64,000 nucleotides of DNA, taken from contig NC_059075.1 in assembly GCF_020497125.1 (NCBI RefSeq), forward strand, positions 61,027,321 to 61,091,320. The letters are read 5' to 3'. Under the pieces are notes generated by a model. It was not told where the DNA came from. It saw nothing but the letters and a program-made list of their open reading frames with translations, and searched no databases. Numbering within the stretch: the first letter of the stretch is position 1; each line of letters starts with the position of its first letter. The DNA is from Mauremys mutica. Lineage: Eukaryota; Chordata; Testudines; Geoemydidae. Positions 11,590-22,974 of this stretch are shown here, in pieces. Position numbers and translations under genes: made by a program.

Positions 11590-11880
11590 TGGTGCCAACT
11601 CTCATGATTTTATTATGAGTCTTATAATACTTGGTGTTTTCCTTAAAGCCCAAGCTCCTGGAGTCAGGTAAATACATAAGAAGCTCAACTTCATCTAGGA
11701 AACAGAACATTTCTAGCTCTCATGGTTGCAGAAGAAAACCATGGAAATGTGACCCCCCACTAAAGCTCAAAAACCAGAAGGCAAATCAAAATAACCAAAA
11801 TGTATTTTAAAAAAAATCTTGTGATTTTCCCCAGACTCATGATTTTTGAACGTTTGGGGTTGGTATTGCTGATCCACAGA
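11590..11880. repeat. Dispersed repeat with 'tcatgatttt' ends
   Basis: Left end gtgccaactctcatgattttatt and right end cccagactcatgatttttgaacgtttggggttggtatt are imperfect inverted repeats. The right end recurs, inverted, at 7125-7200. It is non-coding and I do not know the family name; a decayed MITE or SINE is most likely. Confidence 0.5.
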
Positions 11881-12424
11881 CTCAGGACTGCAGAGGTAGT
11901 CACAAAAACACCACCTCTACTGTCTCTGCAAACGTAAGGCTCCAGCAGCCCACAGTCTAACCAACTCTTAAATCTGGGCTTGGGATAATGCATAGGGAAT
12001 AAGAAGCTCAGTAAGCATCTTGGACTGTATCTAAAATAAAGATGATTATCAAAGGGAGAAATTCACCTGTGGGAGAACCAATGCCATACCTTCTGCAGCA
12101 CTTCAGCCCCGTACTGGGGCTGCCATAGGGTGCCACAAGAGATATTGCTTCCTCTGCAGTTACTGCCAGGGCACAAGAGAGGTTCCTTCCTAGGCCTGCA
12201 CAGAGAGCAGCAATTAGGGTGAAGTAGGCAGGGGCCTCCAGGATCCCTGTCACAGTTGCATAAACAATCAGGATCCAGAACCACCAAGGGAATAAAAGGG
12301 GGCCTGAACACCAAAGAATATGCTGTTGAATCAACGGATTGTATACAATGATATTGTGTGGGTCTTTTATGAAAGCTTGTAATGTTCTAAACTGAGTAAT
12401 CATTATAAATAAGGCTCCCTGTCT
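11881..12424. other. Intergenic DNA with a chance open frame
   Basis: A minus-strand open frame crosses 12008-12583 and is hydrophobic in part (LLFPWWFWILIVYATVTGI), but it runs into the repeat to its right, has no recognisable domain and no splice context. I treat it as chance. Confidence 0.45.
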
Positions 12425-13065
12425 GTCACAATGATCACGGAAATCATGACTTCTGCAGCAGCTGGTGCAGCTGGCTCCAGGGCTGCCCAAGCAGATCAGG
12501 CAGTCCCTGGGCCAGTTGCACTGGCCGCTGCTGGGGCATTTTGGGTGTGAGAGGGGGCTGGGGGTTGGGGTACGAGGCAGCACTTACCTTGTGGGGAGCT
12601 CCCCAAAAGCAGCTAACATGTCCCTCTAGCAACTAGGCGAATGAGACAAGGGGCTCTGTGCGCTGCCCTTGCCTGCCTGGAGGCACCACCCCCACAGCTC
12701 CCATTGGCTGTGGTTCCCAGTCAATGGGAACTGAGCAGCCAGAGCTTGTGGTGGGGGTGCAGAGCTCGTGGTGGAGGCACAGAGACCCCCTGGCCTTCTG
12801 TCCCCCAGGAGCTGCAGGGACACATGGAGCCAGGTAAGGAGCCTGCAAGCCCCGCCAACCCGGACCGCATGGCCACTGCCGGCCCTCCACCCCCGAGAAC
12901 ATGGGGTGCTCCCTGACTGCCCCTCCCAGATCACCCTGGCCCAAGTTTTAGTTAGGGGTATAGTACAAATCATGGACAGGTCAGGGGCTGTGAATTTGTG
13001 TTTACTGCCTGCGACCTGGCCATGACTTTTACTAAAAATACCCATGACTAAAATGTAGCTTTAAT
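12425..13065. repeat. GC-rich dispersed repeat, probable non-autonomous DNA element
   Basis: The block is GC-rich against AT-richer flanks and ends with 'ggccatgacttttactaaaaatacccatgact' wording; the left end holds 'atgatcacggaaatcatgacttctgc'. The two ends share an inverted 'gtcatg…' theme but no clean terminal repeat or duplication was found. Several GC-rich open frames here do not resemble proteins. Confidence 0.4.
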
Positions 13066-13242
13066 TATGAGTAACATATACAGGCTATAGTCATGAGTTT
13101 CTGTGTTCATAAAAAGTTTCACCTCCAATCAGGCAGGGAGTGGCTGCCTTCCCAACCAGACGTGACTAGCTCCAAACACCTAGCGTTGTACAACCCAGGA
13201 AAGACAAAGAATAGCCCATTAGGGTTAACAGGAAGACCTACA

Positions 13243-13538
13243 GGATACATCTACACCACAGTTAAAGATCCAAGGCAGCAAGTCTCAGAGCCTGGGTCAA
13301 CTGACTCGGGCTTGTGGGGCTAAAAATTGCAGTGTATACATTCCCGCTTGGGCAGAAGCCCGAGCTCTGAAACTCAGCAAGAGGGGAAGGCCTCAGAGCC
13401 CAGGGCTCCAGCCCAAGCCCAAATATCTACACTGCTATTTTTAGCCCCACAGCCCAAGCTCCATGAGCCCTAGTCAGTTGACTCAGGCTCTGAGACTCAC
13501 TGCTGCTGCAGGTTTTTTATTGCAGTGTAGACATACCC
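13243..13538. mobile_element. Harbinger-like MITE, 296 bp
   Basis: Ends ggatacatctacacc and (inverted) gggtatgtctacact share the 'gt-tacac' terminus common to the Harbinger MITEs of this window. Inverted similarity runs deep: cagcaagtctcagagcctgggtcaactgactcgggc on the left answers gactcaggctctgagactcactgctgctg on the right. Internal 'agcccaagcccaaat' repeats are non-coding. No clear 3-bp duplication remains. Confidence 0.7.
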
Positions 13539-14239
13539 GGAGACATCCCATCTAGAATTCCCCTACCCTGAATAATCCTGAGTTACCATGTAGGAGAGGG
13601 AAAGGGGGGGCAGAGCCCTTTTAAAAAGGAGGCTTGAAACTGAGGTCTTCATCCAGAACCAAAGAGAGAGTCACTTGGCAGGTGTGTCTGTGAAATGCTG
13701 GATCGCCTCTATAGTGGGGGGTATGCTGGGCATCTGTTCAGAGGCCATGGGTGACTTGGATTAGAAAAGAGTGAGTTTATCTAATGTGAAAGAGTAAAGC
13801 CTGAGTTTGCTTCTTTATGTTTATTTTCTGTGTAACTTGCCTGCATTTGCTTTCCGTTACTATTTCAGCTTTGAATCGGTGGGTTTTCTGTTAAACAAAC
13901 TCTTTGTTTATTTTTGCCCAAAGCACATCTCTGGTGTGCAAACTATGCGGTGCGTGTGTGCAAAAGTGAACTGATACCAGGGGGTGGGGGTGCTGGTTTC
14001 ATACCCTCAGGGGTGATGGTGGGGTGACAAACCAGAGGGAGAAAAAGTCCAAGTACCTGGTGCTTAAGTACTATGGGTGGATGGATTTAGGGATACGCAG
14101 GAGTGGAAGGGATGTTTGTGGAAAGAATAACTAGGCTGGTGAAAGATGGGGTTGTGAGCTGGCTACTGGTGTGAGTGCTCTGAGCCATAGCAGCACAGCA
14201 TTAAAACACCCCACGTTACAGGGAAGGCAGCACTGCTCT
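13539..14239. other. Intergenic DNA, nothing recognised
   Basis: No gene, RNA or named element can be supported. G-rich runs occur at 13600-13612 and 13979-13993. Confidence 0.4.
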
Positions 14240-15636
14240 AGGTGATCCTCAGAACATCACAGCAACATTCTCATAAGCAAACTAAGGAAGTGCGGTCTAG
14301 ACCAGGGGTAGGCAACCTATGGCACGGGTGCCGAAGGCGGCACGCGAGCTGATTTTCAGTGGCACTCACACTGCCCGGGTCCTGGCCACCGTCTGGGGGT
14401 GGGGCTCTGCATTTTAATTTAATTTTAAATGAAGCTTCTTAAACATTTTAAAAACTTTATTTCCTTTACATACAACAATAGTTTAGTTATATATTATAGA
14501 CTTATAGAAAGAAACCTTCTAAAAATTGTTAAAATGTATTACTGGCACACGAAACTTTAAATTAGAGTGAATAAATGAAGACTCGGCACAGCACTTCTGA
14601 AAAGATGCCAACCCCTGGTCTAGATGAAATGACTATAAGTTGGGTGGGTGAATAACTGGCTGAAAGACCGTTTTAAAAGAGTAGGTACCAATGGTTCACT
14701 GTTAAACTGGAAGGACATATCCAGTGGGATCCCACAAGGGTTTGTCCTGGGTCCAGCATCACTCAATATTTTCACTAACCAATGGATGAAGGAGTAGTGA
14801 ATATGCTTATAAAATTTTCAGATAGCACCAAGCTGTGAGGGTTTATAAGCGTCTTGGTAAACTGAAGAACTGGTCTGACATCAACAAGATGAAATTTAGT
14901 AAGTACAAGTGCAAAGTACTACACTTAGGAAGGAAAACTCAAATGCACAAATACAAAATGGGGAATAATCAGCTAGGCAGCAGTACTGCAGAAAAAGATC
15001 TGAGGGTTCTAGTGGATCACAAATTGAATATGAGTCAACAGTAAAAGCCTGTTTCCAAAAAGACAAACATCCTTCTGGAATGTAACAGGAGTGTCCTATG
15101 TAAGACACGGCATTGGTGAGGCCTCAGCTGGGGTACTGTATCCAGTTTTGGGCACCACACTTTAAGAAAGTTGTGAACAAATTGGAGAGTCCAGATGAGA
15201 ACAAAAATGATAAGAGGTTTAGAAAGAATGATCCACAAGGAAAGGTTGAAAGTATTGTGCATCTTTAGTCTACAGAAGAGAAGGCAGAGGGGGCACTGGA
15301 TAGCAGTCTTAAAATAAGTTAGCGCTGTTACAAAGAGAATAGGTGATCAATTGCTCTCCCTGGCCACCAAAGGTAGGAAGAACTAATCATCTTAATTTGC
15401 AGCAAGGAATATTTGGAGTAGATATTAGTAGACTTTCTAACTATAAGGATAGCTAAGTATTGAAACAGGTTACCTAAGGAGGTGGTGGCATATCTGTTGG
15501 AAGTTTTTAAGAACAGGTTAGATAAATACTTGTCAGGGATAGTCTAGATTTACTTAATCCTGCCTCATCATGGGAGGCGGAGGGTGGAACTAGATGACCT
15601 CTTCAGGCCCCATCCAGTCTTAGATCTTGTGTTCAT
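14240..15636 (+). mobile_element. CR1 LINE, 3' part, with a hAT MITE inside
   Basis: Translating piecewise gives the C-terminal RT wording of CR1: ...SDINKMKFSKYKCKVLHLGR, then AEKDLRVLVDHKLNMSQQ, followed by DNA matching the CR1 sequence after that point (gcattggtgaggcctcagctgggg, ccagttttgggcaccacac, gttgaaagtattg) and the CR1 3' tail (gtcagggatagtctaga … gaactagatgacctcttcaggcccc … cagtcttag). Frames are broken by stops and small indels, so it is dead. The hAT MITE at 14303-14617 divides it; gcggtctaga on the left continues as tgaaatgactataagttgg on the right. The left end is approximate. Confidence 0.8.
14303..14617. mobile_element. hAT-type MITE, 315 bp (copy A)
   Basis: Ends caggggtaggcaacc and (inverted) caggggttggcatc; flanks gtctagac (14295-14302) and gtctagat (14618-14625), an 8-bp duplication with one mismatch. 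The whole element is a near copy of 39098-39402, including gccgaaggcggcac, gctgattttcagtggcactcacactgcc and gactcggcaca. Non-coding. Confidence 0.9.
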
Positions 15637-16039
15637 AAAAATGGGTTAATAAAAACAATAGGTCACGTGAAGCTAACTGGAGGGGTTGTTTTTTTTAAAT
15701 AAACTGAGCGACACATGAAATGCAGTGGGTTTCAATAGGGCATTAAACATGGTAATTTCAAAGGGGGGTTGTAACAATCTTGGAAGAGAATGTTGTGGGT
15801 TGGAAGTCTAACTGGCAAGCTAAGTAGACTCTACTTCTGCCCCTGCAGGCTCACTTCTACTTTTGTTTGGTCTTCTATAAATGAATCTGTAAAATGTTCC
15901 ATAGTCTGCATCTGCAAGAAGAGCATTAAAAGCCAACAGTGATCTTGGTGGTTTAGGAGTCATGGAACTCAAGAGCCATGGCTGGTCTTAGGTCACGTGG
16001 AGCCCTATGTATATCACTACAGGAGCCCTAAAATTGTCT
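15637..16039. other. Intergenic DNA, nothing recognised
   Basis: No coding frame, RNA or clear repeat family was seen. Confidence 0.4.
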
Positions 16040-16160
16040 GGCCATTAAGGCACGGGGCTGGGACTCAGGGAAGCTGGGTTCAAATCCTAGCCCCACTACA
16101 GTGTGATGGGCAAGTCACTTAATCTCCTTGCTCCTCCTCTACAAATGAAATAATAGTACA
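16040..16160 (+). repeat. MIR-like SINE fragment
   Basis: Reads ggctgggactcagggaagctgggttcaaatcctagccccac…gatgggcaagtcacttaatctcc…tctacaaatgaaataatag, the order of a MIR-type tRNA-derived SINE: tRNA B-box-like gttcaaatcc followed by the central 'caagtcactta' core and the 'aaatgaaataat' region. Confidence 0.65.
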
Positions 16161-17100
16161 TCTGTTCTCTCACCATTTGGCTGACTTGTCCATTTACATT
16201 GCAAACTAGCCAGGATAGGGACTGGCTCTGCCAGTTTAGTATTGGTTGTCTTTGGGAATATAATTGTCTCATTGTCTGTATGTGGTCATTGGGACACACT
16301 ATATTGTGCACTTAGGGGGTACATGTAGTCATTCTAAATGCAGTGCCTTTGCTGCAGTTGCCGGAGCTGTATCCTGTCATTGAGTGGACAGCTGCGTGGT
16401 GTGTTTTAAATGGAATTTAACTCCCCCAGAGTCTGCTAGAGCTGGAGAGATTTACTGCCTCAGACCGCAGCTGAGCAGAAGGATTTGTTTTCTCAGAGCC
16501 TATCAGATATGGGAAAATCTATAACCCAGTCTGCCAGGGTTGTCATGAGAAGTACAGCTCTGTTGGGCAGAAGTTTTCTGTTGTGGTACTGTTGTCTATT
16601 TAGGGATTGTGTCCTGCTCAGGTGTGGCACTAGGTGAGAGGCACTACCAAACTTTGTGTTCTCAACTACAACCACCGAAAAGGAAGCCAAGGGCATCTAT
16701 TGCCTTTCGACTATGTAGCACCCTGTCTCATTTCTCCCACCTTCACCCTCAGCTCAAAATCAAATGAGAACCCCCAGGGCCAGCTGTGCTGCCAGTCTCT
16801 GCCCCCTGAGATCCTGCCTACAGACCCAGGAACTAGCCTCCAGCCTACTCCACCCCAGTCCATGCACACACGGTTCTCTCCTTCATAGTAGCTAGCTTGA
16901 TGTATCAGTGCTTTCCTTGCAAACCCTGCCCCACAAGGGATGAGGTGTGGGCAGTGCAGGGCTTTATAAAAGTTGCATAAATGAAAGTTCACCATGTTTA
17001 AACACAGGACTGGAATTACACATCTGACTCCATTAGTGTCCGCAAATTGGGTGGTGGAGAGCAATCCCCATAGGGGGAAGTTGTGTGCATGTTACTTAAT
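16161..17100. other. Intergenic DNA, nothing recognised
   Basis: No gene or well-supported repeat. Short open frames have no domain character. Confidence 0.4.
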
Positions 17101-17540
17101 GGTATATAAAGATACCTGATGCTTTAGAGGAATTCCACACAGGTCCATGGTACACCTGTCTAATAGCAATATACAAGGGGAAAATTTCCTTCCTGATCCT
17201 CACAGGAGATCAGCCTAGGCCCAGAAGCATGATGGCTGAGGTTCTTGGTACTCACTGCTGCTGCAGGTTTTTTATGACCTAGTTATTCATAGTCATATAA
17301 CCATCTAATTCTTTTTAATCCTGCTAAGCTATTTGTCCTAGTGAAATCCTATGGCAATGAATTCCATAGACTTGCTATGACAGCATAAGGAATCATTTCC
17401 TTTGATCTGCTAATGTTGCTGCCTTTCATTTCAATAGACTGGCCCTAGTTTTGTTATGAAACTGCCGAAATAGGTGTCCCAGATTTATTTTAAATAAACT
17501 CTGCTGTATTTTATACACAGCTCTCATGTCTCTCTCTTAC
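17100..17540 (-). repeat. LINE-derived (CR1/L3-like) antisense fragment
   Basis: Segments such as ttccttcctgatcc, 'cataaggaatcatttcctttgatctgctaatgttgctgcctttcattt…agactggcccta' and 'aaataaactctgctgtattttatacacagctctcatgtctctc' have the order of antisense CR1/L3-type LINE 3' regions. At 17250-17275 there is a 26-bp exact match to the right end of the MITE at 13243-13538, which interrupts this homology. Confidence 0.5.
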
Positions 17541-17639
17541 TCTCCTCCTTCCTATGTACAAAACATGTAACAGTCCTCACTGCACAGGATCCCTGTGTGG
17601 CACACACCCAAAACTGGATATACAGTACACAGGAAGCAT

Positions 17640-17935
17640 GGGCTAATGGTTAGAGCAAAGGGCAGGAGGTCAAGAGACCTGGGTCTCTATTCTGGTCTCT
17701 CACACTAGTTTTACACTAGTGTAACTCCAGTAGCTTCGATGGAGTTCCTCCTTATCACACCAGTGTAAGTGAATGCAGCCAGGTACCTTCCCTCCCTCTC
17801 CCCATTCCTGGCTCTGTATGGTCTCTCTGTGTGACTCTGGCTAAGTCGCTCCCCATTTCTGTACCTCAGATTTTCCATTTGTAGAACTAGGATACCAACA
17901 CCTACTTCACATAGGATTAAAAAAAATGCTACAGC
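17640..17935 (+). repeat. MIR-like SINE with a short palindromic insert
   Basis: Left part gggctaatggttagagca…ggtcaagagacctgggtctctattctgg and right part gtgtgactctggctaagtcgctcccc…ctgtacctcagattttcc form a MIR-like SINE. Between them 17700-17775 holds 'acactagtgtaactccag…ggagttcctccttatcacaccagtgt', an inverted-repeat insert. Confidence 0.6.
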
Positions 17936-18640
17936 CAAGGAAGCACGTCTCTATCTTCAGATTCCACACTCTGTTTTGCTCACAGGGTGTGTTTGCAGCC
18001 ATCTAGTAATTGCACAAATAACTAATCCTACTCATGTTTTCCTGACTTATTGCCAGAGATCCTTCCTGCAGCACAGAGCGATTGAGCCGGTTCTTCCTTC
18101 TTCTGCCCTCCAGCACAGACTGACTGAGCTGGTACATGCTACCTTTGCCAGAAAGTTGTGGACCCAGTGGTGAGAGATGTGGAGGGAATGCCAACAGGAC
18201 CAAACTAGGACAGTTGAATACACAAGAAGTTGAAAAATAATTCATAGAAATCAAGTAGGGCCAAATCCATACCATGTGCAATAGAATTGTCCAGAGGATC
18301 AACTTTTCCAAACATAACCTCAGAGTCTCACGCAAGATGCACATTTGTATATGCAGCTTCCTCATAGATGAGTATTATGTGCACAGTCATTCACAGGGGC
18401 TGTGTAAGTGGGAGAAACATATATGCAGCCATGCCTGAAAATCTGGTCCACTGTCTCCTTTACGGAGAAAGGAGGCTACATTTTTACCAATGATTATTTT
18501 CCAGAGTGGGGGCTCCCCAGAGGATAGGATGGAATCCCCTGTTCAGCCCTGTGAAGTAAGCCAAGGAGAGTCTCTTGAATAAGCCAAGGATGAATTTACC
18601 CTTCAGCTCATAATGAAGAATTGTATTGTTATATTATAAT
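17936..18640. other. Intergenic DNA; includes one copy of a local dispersed module
   Basis: 18490-18610 (ttccagagtgggggctccccagagga…gatggaatcc…) resembles 20270-20310, 35530-35590 and 37450-37500, parts of the recurring module described under findings. No gene is visible. Confidence 0.4.
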
Positions 18641-18985
18641 AGCATCCTGTGATCCCAATCAAGATCAAGGCCCCATGGTGCTGGGCACTGTACAGACACA
18701 TATACAGTTCCTATCCCAAGGAGCTTATGTTTTATGAATTAGTAGTCACGTATACTGGGAAGCAATGTAGTTTAGTGGATAGAAAACTAGACTGGGTCTT
18801 AGGAGACTTGGGTCCTAGTCCCAGCTTTGCTGCTTGGTGACCTTGGGGAAGTCACTTCACTTCTGTACTTTAGGTTCCCCATCTGTAAAATGTGGATAAT
18901 GATACTGACCTCCTTTGTAAAAGCATTGACCTCTAGTGATGGAAAGTGCTGTGTAAGAGCTTGGGATTATTAATTATTATTCCAG
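18640..18985 (+). repeat. MIR-like SINE
   Basis: 18758-18985 reads gaagcaatgtagtttagtggatagaa…gacttgggtcctagtcccagctttgctgc…gtgaccttggggaagtcacttcacttctgtactttaggttccccatctgtaaaatgtggataatgatac, a well-kept MIR-like SINE with tRNA-like head, core and 3' region. The preceding 18645-18730 (gatcccaatcaagatcaaggccccatggtgctgggcactgtacagacac) is a separate common repeat tail. Confidence 0.75.
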
Positions 18986-19849
18986 ACAAATTCTACTACC
19001 CCTCACTCATATTGATTAGCACTTTACTCTGCATGATGTCTCATTAAAATCAATGGGACTACTCATGGAATAAGCTTACTATTCAATATAAGGAAGGGTG
19101 GCAGAATCTGGCCTTCTGTTTTGAGTGGTTATTTATACAATTCCTTAACTGTGGATGATGCTTTACAGCGTAACTAAAAGACAGATCCCTTCTCTAAGGC
19201 GCTTACAATTTAGCATAGACACAGCACATTTGGTGACAAGGATGGGACAGGTAAAGTAAATGAGGTTTGCAACAGTGAAGGACCCTGACATAAGCTTCTG
19301 GTATGAACACATCATATTAGTTGTTCTTTTCTTTCTAACAATACATATTCCAGGTCAGTAGCTGAAGGAGAAGAGAGGCTTGAGGATGGATAGGAAGGAG
19401 GCAGGTAAGGATGCCTGGCTCATAGAATCAAGGAGGCTATTCTGGACATGGGGCCAAGTGACAAAAGGGGCAGAGATGCTAATCAGAGAGAGATCAGGTG
19501 AGCCCCCTTTGAACTTTTTTAAACCACTCACCCTCACTCTGGCCGGGAAGTCCTAGTACCAACTCATGTCCCACCTCTGTCAGGCTCAGGTAGTTTAGAA
19601 TGTCCTCATCTTGGGATACACTCACCTACTGAAAGGTGCAAAGAAAGTGATGTGCTTAATTAGATAAGAGACCTTTTCATTCCTGATGGCAGTTAAGTGA
19701 CACTTCTTTGTGTGTGGGCTGCAAACATAATTGCTCTTCAGTAGAACTGTAGAGAACCCAGTACATCTGCACCAGTGGAATCCCAGCAGAGGACAAGGAG
19801 TTGATTTTGTGTTTTAATTATCTTGTCTTTCCTCTAGAAAAGAGGGAAG

Positions 19850-20320
19850 GAAATGCCAAGCAGGGCTCTGACACAGCCAGATTGAGTAGCTGGAACCAGA
19901 CCAACATCCTTTTTCCTTAGGACTTCCCAGGCTGTCTCATTGCGGGTGCACTACAGCCTGATGCAAACCTATTGACATTGCGTCAATAGTACTATTTTTC
20001 TAATGAGCAATATGACAAGCTACCATGATCTTTCCATTCAGGTGCTACACATCCATTTCTCAGTCAATGTATTAAATATTGTATATATCACATATAACTC
20101 AGAATATTGCACTCATCTGACTCCACTGGGAACAGTATAGTTTCTTCTGATTCCCTTGGCTTTTAACACCCTTCATAACAGTCATCATCCAGTACATTAG
20201 TAGCCACAATACATTCAACACTGTACAAAATAAAACCAATTTCCTTCATGGAAAAATGGCTGAAGTTTCATGGAAGTTTTACTTCCCAGAGTGAGGGCTG
20301 CACAGAGGTCAAGAGAGGTG
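19850..20320 (+). repeat. Local dispersed module, copy at 19.85-20.32 kb
   Basis: Shares ordered blocks with other copies: tagctggaaccag, cagcctgatgcaaa, tctgattcccttgg…ttaacac, tttccttcatggaaaaatggctgaa, and cccagagtgagggctgcacagagg. The same blocks recur at 23.0-23.37/24.66-24.97, 35.2-35.6 and 37.0-37.5 kb, all on the same strand. No protein is encoded. I do not know this family. Confidence 0.5.
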
Positions 20321-20480
20321 TGGCCTAGTGGCTGGAGCAAGGGTCTGAAAGGGAAGAACTCAACCATTTTAACTGCAGCTCTGACACTAATTCCCACTGT
20401 AGCCTTTGGGCATGTCACTTAACCTTTGTTTCCCCATCTTTAAAATGGGAATAACACTCACCTATTTCTCAGGGATGTTG
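20318..20480 (+). repeat. MIR-like SINE
   Basis: Reads gtgtggcctagtggctggagcaagggtctg … gcctttgggcatgtcacttaacctttgtttccccatctttaaaatgggaataacac … atttctcagggatgttgtcaaggcta, the head-core-tail order of a MIR-like SINE. Confidence 0.75.
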
Positions 20481-20589
20481 TCAAGGCTAATTTCCAACTC
20501 TGGCACTTCAAGTGCAGAAGGTGGGGGCCCACAAGGATTCTAAAAATTAATACTGGCCACTCCAGGCTTGTATTAAACTCCCAAGGTTA

Positions 20590-20900
20590 CAGCTTTTCTC
20601 TTTACAACGAAAGGTTGGTCTAAGTCTGGGGCTCTTAGTACAGGGTCATACGTAAGGGCTGCCTTAAGCTGGTTAAAGGCTTTCTGACACTTCTCAGTCC
20701 ACTGAACTGCATTTGGTTGTTTTTTCCTGGCTAGGTCGGTCAGTGGGATGGCAATTTGGCTGTGGTGTGGTACAAATCATTGGTAATACCCAGCCAAGCC
20801 CAAGAAGGATTGGACTTGCTTCTTTGACTTAGGGACAGGCCAATTTTAGATAGCATTTACTTTAACCTGTAGGGGGTTGATAGTTCCTTGACCCACCTAG
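20590..20900 (-). pseudogene. Ty3/Gypsy reverse transcriptase fragment
   Basis: On the minus strand this translates to GLAGYYQ, stop, FVPHHSQIAIPLTDLARKK, then QWTEKCQKAFNQLKAAL and DPVLRAPD. That is the RT-thumb to RNase H junction of Ty3/Gypsy retrotransposons (…GL.GYYR.F…PLT.L.RK…W...C..AF..LK..L…VL..PD). One in-frame stop is present and upstream RT motifs were not found. It lies directly beside an LTR at 20990, so it may be internal sequence of that element after a large deletion. Confidence 0.75.
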
Positions 20901-20989
20901 TGCCCAAGGTATGTGGGATACTTAAAATTAATGGTTCAGCTACTTACATCAAAGGGCACTGAGCTGGTTTCCCCAGTCAAGCTGTCTGG

Positions 20990-22860
20990 AGTGGTTCACG
21001 AACGTGAGTACCAGTCTCAGGGCAAACTGTTACAAACCAGGGCACAAACCCCAAACTGGTTGTGTGGTCTATACTTAGATTTCACCAACTAAGCAACAAG
21101 TGTGAACTCCTCAAGCACTATAAACAGCCTTGCCATGGAGTCATAGGCAGTCCTCTTCGGTACTCCTCTATCTTGCCACCCAGGCAAGCCTGCCTTTGTG
21201 ATAAATGGTCCATTACACCAAAAGTTACAACGATATTCAGATTACTCCCACTCCCAAAGGACCAGACACTTACCTCAGGTCAATTGCACCTCAGATCCTA
21301 TGCCAAAGACGATGCTTGTAGCCAATCCCATAATAAGTTAAGTAGAGATTTATTAAATTAAGAAAAAGAAATGAGTTATTTACAAGGTTAAAGCTGGTAA
21401 ACATACACACATGAGTTAGTCTTAGGTTCCCAAATGGTAATACAAGCTGCTGTAGTATGCAAGCTGTGTGTGTCCTTTAGGGTTAACCCAGGCCAAGCAC
21501 AGGGGAACTCTTGCTTAGAAATCTTCACCCCTCAGTTCAAACAGCATAGAGACCCAGTTTCTTCTTGTCGGGGATTTTTATTACCTTCCTCCAGAATTCA
21601 AACTGATGGGACAAGTCTCCCTGCATGTCTCCTCTTCAAGGGTGTGGGGAGAACACTCAAAGTCTTTTCTCCTCTGATACTCCACAATGGCTTGTCTAGT
21701 GTCTGTGGGCCTTCTTTTGTTGGGCAGATGACATTTCTTGTGGAAAACTAGTATTTTCACTTGGTAATGCTTCTCTCCTGTCTGTGGGGGGTTACAGTTT
21801 CAGCACAAACAGTTAAATACTACCTTATAACATGGGATACAGATAATATAAGTGACATGAATGCAGGCAGCAACTCACTGTGGGAAGATGAGGCTCTGAA
21901 ACATAAACCCTTGGTATCAGAGGCCCAGTATGAGGCCTAAGGCCTGAACTAAAGTAATGGTCAAGACTTTGCTAACATAAAGCAAAGTTAAGCTGTGAGC
22001 CACAGGCAGGCCCTGCTCACAGAAGTTGGCAAGGAAAGGGCTGATGTTGCATAAACATATACCTATATAGTGTATTGGATACCGGAAGTGTAAACATGGT
22101 ACCAGGACACTCTGATACTGGAACATTCCACACAGATAACAAGGAACAAGCTGACCCATCCCAACGACAGGGCCAAAGGGGTAATATGATGGATAGAGTT
22201 GTTTTGTTCGAACCAACATGTACAAGGTGAGAGGCGGCACCTTGCTACGTAGCGGGGTTGTACCTTGCTACGTAAAAGGGTTACACCTCAATACGTCAGG
22301 AGTGATGTGTAACTTGTTTGTGCCTGTGTATAAGAATGCATCCCTGGGGCAGTGTCTTTGTCCAGCCTAGGGGGCAATGGAAAGTCCCGCCACTGACTGA
22401 GCTGAGTCTATTGCCAGGGGGCACATATTTGTAGTATGTCCTGTAGAGTAAAGTCTAGAGGGAACTATTACTGTGCTTCGTTTGACAATATACCTGGCCG
22501 ACCTGCCTTTGTACCTTACTGAGTCTGTGGTCATTGGGGGTTCTCTCGGGGTCTGCTGTGTCAGCTATCAGCTATCTGCGCAGAGCCGGGGCAGCACACA
22601 GAGGGAGCACACGCATGCAACCGATTGATATCAACATTGGACAGAGTAGAGCACCACACCAGCAGCATCTGATGACACTCACAAGCATATCAAAGTCTAA
22701 ACACATTTTTATAAGTCTAATACCTATTTTCCCAATGCTCACACACAGATGAGCCAGACTGGTTTCCAGCTATGCATTTTTCAGTGTTCCGTTAGGCCTA
22801 GAGGCCTTGGCATGAGCTGGCACCTGGTCTGCCAGCATCACATCCCCGTCTTCACAACTC
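20990..22860 (-). mobile_element. LTR, antisense, split by a younger solo LTR
   Basis: 20990-21878 and 22678-22860 appear to be one LTR: caggcagcaactcac on the left continues after the insertion as aagcatatcaaagtctaaacac. The left part aligns with the LTR fragment at 10912-11560. The outer ends were not resolved to TG…CA, so edges are approximate. The adjacent Gypsy RT fragment (20590-20900) suggests a Gypsy origin. Confidence 0.55.
21879..22677 (+). mobile_element. Solo LTR, 799 bp, inserted in an older LTR
   Basis: Begins TGTGGGAAGATG and ends CATCTGATGACA; flanked by an exact 5-bp duplication ctcac (21874-21878 and 22678-22682). A TATA-like tgtataagaatgc lies at about 22327 and a downstream region rich in short pyrimidine blocks looks like R-U5. 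The tandem gttaca/ccttgctacgta repeats at 22230-22290 are internal. No second LTR or internal coding region is present. It is a retroviral-type or Gypsy-type LTR; class undecided. Confidence 0.8.
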
Positions 22861-22974
22861 TTAATTCAGAAACCTACACAGAATCTTTCCTGCTTGTTCA
22901 TTTTTGACTGTCAGACATAGATCTGTCCCAGAATTGTTTCTTGGCTTGCAAGCATTTGTGACTGCTGCAATAAT

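Noticed and set aside
12008..12583. Minus-strand open frame with a hydrophobic stretch, possibly a membrane protein
   Set aside because: It crosses into a GC-rich repeat, has no domain or splice support, and the hydrophobic part is short.
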